The notes under the pieces were generated by a model. The model made no database searches. It was not told the DNA's origin and saw only the letters and a list, made by a program, of their open reading frames with translations. Below are positions 19,881 to 24,260 of a DNA stretch of 24,260 nt, one piece after another. Source of the stretch: JBHHZJ01 sp046758005 (lineage in GTDB: Bacteria; Pseudomonadota; Alphaproteobacteria; Kiloniellales; J153); assembly GCA_046758005.1 (NCBI GenBank), contig JBHHZJ010000052.1, forward strand, positions 1-24,260. The letters run 5' to 3'. Position 1 is the first letter of the stretch. Each line of letters opens with the position of its first letter. A program made the translations under genes and the position numbers.

Positions 19881-22800
19881 ATGGGCTGTCTCGAGTGTGG
19901 GGCCGAGAATACGCGCGACCGACGTTTCTGCGCCGGTTGCGGCGCGCCGCTGGCCCTCGCCTGCCCCGACTGCGGGTTCCAGAATCAGCCCGACGCCAAG
20001 TTCTGCGGGGGCTGCGGCAAGCCGCTGGCCGCGCCCCCCGCCCAAGCGCCCGGACCGGCGCCACCCAAGGGGACGGATGCAGGGGCCCTTGGCGGCGAGC
20101 GCCGGCAGGTCGCCGTCCTTTTCGTCGATCTGGCCGGCTTCACAGAGCTTTCCGCCGCGCTCGACGCCGAGGACGTGCACGCGCTGGTCAGCCGGTTCTT
20201 CGAGGCCGCCGACGGGATCGTCGAGCACTATGGCGGCACGGTGGACAAACACATCGGCGACGCCGTGATGGCGCTGTTCGGCGCGCCGGTCGCGCATGGC
20301 GACGACGCGGTGCGGGCCGTCCGCGCGGCCTTCGACATTCACAAGGCAATGGCGGCGATAAGCGAGGAGGCGGGCCGGACGCTGCAGGTCCACGCGGGAA
20401 TTGCGTCCGGCGAGGTCGTGGCCGGCGGCCTGGGACGGGAAAACCGGCAGGAGTACACCGTCCTCGGGGAATCGGTGAACCTCGCCTCCCGCCTGGACCA
20501 ACTCGCCGGGCCCGGCGAGACATTGGTCGCGGATGCGGTCCATCGTGCGGTCGCCGGCGCCGTCGATTGCGAGTCCATAGGTCGGGTGCAGATCAAGGGC
20601 CTGGACAAGCCGGTGGGCGCGTGGCGCGCGCTCAGAATGCGCAGCCGCGCCGCGGAGGCCACGCGCGGCCCCTTCGTGGGCCGGCGCAGCGAGTTGCGCC
20701 AGTTCGCCGGCGTCCTGGACTCCTGCCGCGAGTCCGGCGCGGGCCAGGCGCTTCTGCTGCGCGGCGAGGCCGGCATCGGCAAGACCCGCCTGGTCGAGGA
20801 GTTCGCCGCGATGGCGGAGGGGCGGGGCTTCGCCGGTCACAAGGCCCTGGTCCTCGACTTCGGCGTCGGCAGGGGACAGGACGCGATCCGCGCCCTGGTC
20901 CGCAGCCTGCTCGGCACGTCGGCCGCCGACGATGCCGAGCGCGCGGCGGCCGTGCACAGGGCGCTGGACGCCGGCTGGCTGGAGCCGGACCAGCGGGTCT
21001 TCCTGAACGACCTGCTCGACCTGCCGCAAGCCACGGAGGAGCGCTCCATGTACGACGCCATGGACAACGCGACGCGCAATCGCGGCAAGCAGCAGGCCGT
21101 GGCCGAACTGATCAAGGCGGCGAGCGCCGATCGGCCCATGCTCTTGATCGTGGAGGACGTGCATTGGGCGGACTCGCTCACGCTCGGGCACCTTGCGGCC
21201 GTGACGGCCGCGGTCCGCGACTGCCCCACCGTGGTCGTCATGACCACGCGGGTCGAGGGCGACCCGCTGGACAGTGCCTGGCGCAGCACGACCCGAGGCA
21301 GTCCCCTCGTCACCATCGACCTCGGCCCGCTGCGCAAGGCCGAGGCGCTCGCGCTGGCCAGCCGTTTCATGGACGCGACCACCCGCGCCGCGCTGCGTTG
21401 CGTCGAGCGCGCGGAGGGCAACCCGCTGTTTCTCGAACAGCTGCTGCGCAACGCCGAGGAAAGCGAGGAGGCCGCCGTGCCGGCCTCCATCCAGAGCCTG
21501 GTTCTGGCCCGCATGGATCGCCTGCCGGCGGCCGACAAGCAGGCCCTACAGACGGCCTCGGTGATCGGCCAACGGTTCGACCTGAACACCCTGCGGCGCC
21601 TTATCGAGGATCCGGGCTATTCCTGCGGCGGCCTGATCGATCATTACCTCGTGCATCCCGAAGGCGAGGACTATCTCTTCGCCCACGCCCTCATCCGGGA
21701 GGGCGTGTACTCCTCCCTGCTCAAGAGTCGCAGGCGGGAACTGCACCGGCGCGCGGCGGACTGGTTCGGTGAGCGCGACCCGGTCCTCTATGCCGAACAC
21801 CTGGACCGCGCCGACGACCCCGTCGCGCCGCGGGCCTATCTGGAAGCCGCGCGGGCACAGGCGGCGAGCCATCACTACGAGCGGGCGGTCCATCTCGTAG
21901 AGCGCGGGCTGGCGTTGGCGAGTTTACCGGCGGACAAGTTCGTCCTGACCTGCATGAAGGGGCATATGCTGCACGATCTGGGCTCGATACCAGAGAGCCT
22001 GCAGGCGTACAGGCAGGCGCTCGAACATGCCGGGAACGACGCCGAGCAATGCCAGGCCTTGATCGGCTTGGCCGCGGGGATGCGGATCACCGACGAGTTC
22101 GACAGCGCCTTCGATACTCTCGACGAGGCCGAGAGCCTGGCGCGGCGGGCGAGTCTTGAGCGGGAGCTGGCGCAGATTCATCACTTGCGCGGCAACCTCC
22201 ATTTCCCCCTCGGCAGGATGGAGGCGTGCCTTGAGGCGCATGGCAAATCCCTGACCCATGCCCAACGCGCCGGCTCGCCCGAAGCCGAGGCGGAGGCCCT
22301 GGGCGGACTCGGCGATGCCGAGTATGCCATGGGGCGAATGGCGACGGCCCACGACAATTTCCGACGCTGTGTCGATCTCTGCCGGCACCACGGGTTTGGC
22401 CAGATCGAGGTCGCCAACCTGGCCATGCTCGGGCATACCGCCCTATATCTGGACGGCCCAATATCCGCCCTTGAGGTTAGCCGCGAGGCGGCGGCGGCGG
22501 CGGCCAAGGTCGGGCACCACCGCGCCGAGTTGAACGGGCGCTTGAGTGCGTTCTTCTCCCTTGCGGAACTGGACCACCGTGATGATGCCTCGCTCGAGAT
22601 TGATCGCACGGAGGCCTTGATAGAACGCCTAGGGGCGCGCCGTTTCGAAGCCACAGTCCTTGGCTGGCGGGCGAGGATTACGTTGACTTGCGGACAAACC
22701 GCCGAGGCCGTCGCGCTGGCTCGCCGTGCCTTCGAGGTGAGCCGGGAGACGGGGGTCGGCTTCGAAGGACCCCGCATCCTGGGCACGCTCGCTCTTGCCA

Positions 22801-23156
22801 GCCCGGACGGGAGTGAACGCCGATGGGCACTGAGCGAAGCCGAATCCATCCTGAAGGCGGGGGCGGTCGGACACAATCACCTGTTCTTCTATCGTGACGC
22901 GATGGAAGCAACGCTGGCCGAAGGACACTGGGAAGCAACAGAGCGCTACGCCGCGGCGCTGGAGGAGTTCACCCGGCCCGAACCCTTGCCATGGAGCGAG
23001 TTCTTCATCGACCGCGGGCGGGCGCTCGCGGCGTGGGGGCGGGGCCGGCGCGACGCAGAGCTCCGGGAAGACTTGCGGCGCTTGCGCGACGATGGCGCGC
23101 GGGTCGGCATAAAGACCGCCTTGCCGACCCTGGAGGCGGCGCTGGCCAAGGAATAA
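19881..23156 (+). CDS. zinc-ribbon, class III adenylate/guanylate cyclase, AAA ATPase, TPR protein
   Basis: 1091 residues from ATG 19881, preferred over ATG 19866 because GGGGAC precedes it and the protein then starts with the usual M-x-C-x-x-C. Domains in order: double zinc ribbon (C3/C6/C17/C20 and C28/C31/C42/C45); class III cyclase domain, residues ~73-255, with metal Asp D83 (FVDLAGFT) and D127 (KHIGDAVMALFG), Lys K123 and the catalytic VNLASRL Asn/Arg, so an active cyclase is expected; AAA_16-type ATPase with P-loop GEAGIGKT (295-302) and Walker B MLLIVED (420-426); then a long helical TPR region from ~600 to the end. No membrane segment, so cytoplasmic. Proteins of this layout are thought to be STAND-like sensors making a cyclic nucleotide after a signal on the TPRs; the signal is unknown. 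Adenylate rather than guanylate is inferred from K123. Confidence 0.87.
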   Translation: MGCLECGAENTRDRRFCAGCGAPLALACPDCGFQNQPDAKFCGGCGKPLAAPPAQAPGPAPPKGTDAGALGGERRQVAVLFVDLAGFTELSAALDAEDVHALVSRFFEAADGIVEHYGGTVDKHIGDAVMALFGAPVAHGDDAVRAVRAAFDIHKAMAAISEEAGRTLQVHAGIASGEVVAGGLGRENRQEYTVLGESVNLASRLDQLAGPGETLVADAVHRAVAGAVDCESIGRVQIKGLDKPVGAWRALRMRSRAAEATRGPFVGRRSELRQFAGVLDSCRESGAGQALLLRGEAGIGKTRLVEEFAAMAEGRGFAGHKALVLDFGVGRGQDAIRALVRSLLGTSAADDAERAAAVHRALDAGWLEPDQRVFLNDLLDLPQATEERSMYDAMDNATRNRGKQQAVAELIKAASADRPMLLIVEDVHWADSLTLGHLAAVTAAVRDCPTVVVMTTRVEGDPLDSAWRSTTRGSPLVTIDLGPLRKAEALALASRFMDATTRAALRCVERAEGNPLFLEQLLRNAEESEEAAVPASIQSLVLARMDRLPAADKQALQTASVIGQRFDLNTLRRLIEDPGYSCGGLIDHYLVHPEGEDYLFAHALIREGVYSSLLKSRRRELHRRAADWFGERDPVLYAEHLDRADDPVAPRAYLEAARAQAASHHYERAVHLVERGLALASLPADKFVLTCMKGHMLHDLGSIPESLQAYRQALEHAGNDAEQCQALIGLAAGMRITDEFDSAFDTLDEAESLARRASLERELAQIHHLRGNLHFPLGRMEACLEAHGKSLTHAQRAGSPEAEAEALGGLGDAEYAMGRMATAHDNFRRCVDLCRHHGFGQIEVANLAMLGHTALYLDGPISALEVSREAAAAAAKVGHHRAELNGRLSAFFSLAELDHRDDASLEIDRTEALIERLGARRFEATVLGWRARITLTCGQTAEAVALARRAFEVSRETGVGFEGPRILGTLALASPDGSERRWALSEAESILKAGAVGHNHLFFYRDAMEATLAEGHWEATERYAAALEEFTRPEPLPWSEFFIDRGRALAAWGRGRRDAELREDLRRLRDDGARVGIKTALPTLEAALAKE

Positions 23157-23183
23157 CGGGGAGTCGGATAAATCTTCCGTGAG

Positions 23184-23213
23184 TTGACAGTCCTTCCGCT
23201 GCGGGCCTAGGCT
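23184..23213 (+). promoter_or_regulatory. candidate promoter of the DppA-like gene
   Basis: TTGACA (23184-23189), a perfect -35, then an 18-base spacer and TAGGCT (23208-23213). It lies in the 142-bp gap after the cyclase gene and about 85 bases before the GTG at 23299, so the transporter gene probably has its own transcript. Confidence 0.5.
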
Positions 23214-23298
23214 CCGCCTCGACGGCCGGGCCATGATCGCAAACGATGGGCAACCGGCCCAAAATTTATCCATTTCGATTTGCTAAGGGAGGACGCTC

Positions 23299-24260
23299 GT
23301 GAAACACCGATTGCTTGCGACCGCGCTGGGCCTGGCCGTGACGCTGGGCCTGGCGGCGGGCGCACACGCCAAGACCCTCGTGTACTGCTCGGAGGGCAGT
23401 CCCGAGGGCTTCAACCCCGCGCTGTACACGGCCGGGACCACCTTCGACGCTTCCTCGCGCCAGATATTCAACCGGCTGGTCGAGTTCGAGCGCGGCACGA
23501 CCAAGATCGTCCCGGCGCTCGCCGAATCGTGGGAGGTCTCGTCCGACGGCCTGGAATACACGTTCCACCTGCGCAGGGGCGTGAAATTCCACACGACGAA
23601 GAATTTCAAGCCGACCCGCGACTTCAACGCCGACGACGTGGTCTTCAGCTTCGAGCGGCAGTTGAACCCGAACCACCCGTACCACAAGGTCTCTGGCGGC
23701 CAGTACGAGTACTTCGTCTCGATGGACATGCCGAACATCCTCAAGTCCATCAAGAAGGTCGACGATTACACCGTCAAGTTCGTGCTCAACAAGCCGGAGG
23801 CGCCGTTCATCGCCAACATGGGCATGGATTTCGCCTCGATCATGTCCGCCGAATACGCCGAGGCCATGGCCAAGGCGGGCACGCCCGAGAAGGTCGACCT
23901 GGAGCCGGTGGGCACCGGGCCGTTCCAGCTCGTGGCCTATCGCAAGGACGCGCAGATCCGCTACAAGGCGCACCCGGACTACTGGGCCGGCAAGGCGGCG
24001 ATCGACAACCTGATCTTCGCGATCACGCCGGACAACTCGGTTCGCTACCAGAAGCTCAAGGCCGGCGAGTGCCACGTCATGCCCTATCCCAACCCGGCCG
24101 ACCTCGACGCCATGAAGAAGGACCCGGACCTCAAGGTCCTGGAGCAGGAGGGTCTGAACGTCGGCTACCTCGCCTTCAACACGCAGAAGAAGCCGTTCGA
24201 CGACAAGCGGGTCCGCCAGGCGCTCAACATGGCGATCAACAAGCAGGCGATCATCGACGT
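23299..24260 (+). CDS. dppA: DppA-like dipeptide/oligopeptide ABC substrate-binding protein, 3' truncated
   Basis: The frame starts at GTG 23299, five bases after a very strong AAGGGAGGA ribosome-binding site, and is open to the right edge (320 codons visible of a family usually ~530). The signal peptide is residues 1-24 (LLATALGLAVTLGLAAGAHA-KTL). Family 5 binding-protein landmarks follow: VYCSEGSPEGFNPALYTAG, IFNRLVEFERGTTKIVPALAESWEVS, FHLRRGVKFHTTK, FNADDVVFSFERQL, EPVGTGPFQLVAYRKDA and RVRQALNMAINKQAI. The CSEGSPEGFNP opening is characteristic of DppA-type dipeptide binders (haem and other ligands are also known for DppA). Permease and ATPase genes would be expected beyond the window. 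The symbol is by similarity only. Confidence 0.88.
   Translation, partial: MKHRLLATALGLAVTLGLAAGAHAKTLVYCSEGSPEGFNPALYTAGTTFDASSRQIFNRLVEFERGTTKIVPALAESWEVSSDGLEYTFHLRRGVKFHTTKNFKPTRDFNADDVVFSFERQLNPNHPYHKVSGGQYEYFVSMDMPNILKSIKKVDDYTVKFVLNKPEAPFIANMGMDFASIMSAEYAEAMAKAGTPEKVDLEPVGTGPFQLVAYRKDAQIRYKAHPDYWAGKAAIDNLIFAITPDNSVRYQKLKAGECHVMPYPNPADLDAMKKDPDLKVLEQEGLNVGYLAFNTQKKPFDDKRVRQALNMAINKQAIID

Noticed and set aside
19107..21191. 694-codon minus-strand frame antisense to the cyclase gene
   Set aside because: It overlaps three intergenic or plus-strand regions and contains no domain, whereas the plus strand encodes zinc ribbon, cyclase and AAA motifs.
1..24260. CRISPR arrays, tRNA/rRNA genes, insertion sequences or defence systems
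   Set aside because: No regularly spaced repeats, no tRNA-like cloverleaf with CCA/TTCGA signature, and no transposase, integrase or nuclease motifs were found in any frame.

Overview
The window is strongly GC-rich bacterial chromosome with compact operons, many 4-nt ATGA/GTGA gene overlaps, and short AT-rich islands between operons. The gene families present (a XoxF/ExaF-like PQQ alcohol dehydrogenase set, a Liv-type ABC operon, two bactofilins, a zinc-ribbon/cyclase/AAA/TPR protein, a dipeptide-type ABC binding protein) and the style of the intergenic palindromes suggest an alphaproteobacterium, perhaps Rhodospirillales-like. This placement is inference. I see no rRNA, tRNA, CRISPR, transposase or prophage genes.

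Layout. 1-902: 3' part of a TIM-barrel sugar isomerase/epimerase-like gene (+). 1295-2022: two small unrecognised minus-strand genes, the second a 44-residue single-span membrane protein. 2169-7410 (-): a periplasmic PQQ-alcohol oxidation operon, transcribed as PQQ alcohol dehydrogenase, cytochrome c, MoxJ/XoxJ-like binding protein, seven-bladed beta-propeller, ABC-type binding protein. 7680-9318 (-): three translationally coupled genes for exported proteins (unknown, Sel1-repeat, unknown), with a small exported helical protein diverging from them at 9355-9690 (+). 9726-10472 (-): nickel/cobalt-type transporter with a His-rich loop. 10634-11395 (-): PEP-CTERM protein behind a good promoter. 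11396-11797: AT-rich intergenic region with a 5'UTR inverted repeat, a direct repeat and a folded alphaproteobacterial-style repeat. 11798-11944 (-): very basic 48-residue protein.

12115-16977 is a branched-chain-amino-acid-type ABC transporter: the binding protein (-) diverges from permease, permease, ATPase, ATPase (+), the last four coupled by 4-nt overlaps. A DMT-family exporter (+) follows, convergent with a bactofilin pair (-). Then come a 91-residue unknown gene (+), a 1091-residue zinc-ribbon/class III cyclase/AAA/TPR signalling protein (+), and a DppA-like binding protein (+) that runs off the right edge.

How it works together. The left half encodes extracytoplasmic oxidation of an alcohol: PQQ dehydrogenase to cytochrome c to the respiratory chain, plus accessory proteins. 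The dehydrogenase has the extra Asp (D-F-D) typical of lanthanide-dependent enzymes but lacks the vicinal Cys-Cys pair usual in this family. The right half is dominated by solute uptake and a large cytoplasmic sensor. The least explained parts are the 7680-9690 exported-protein cluster and the small genes at 1295-2022.
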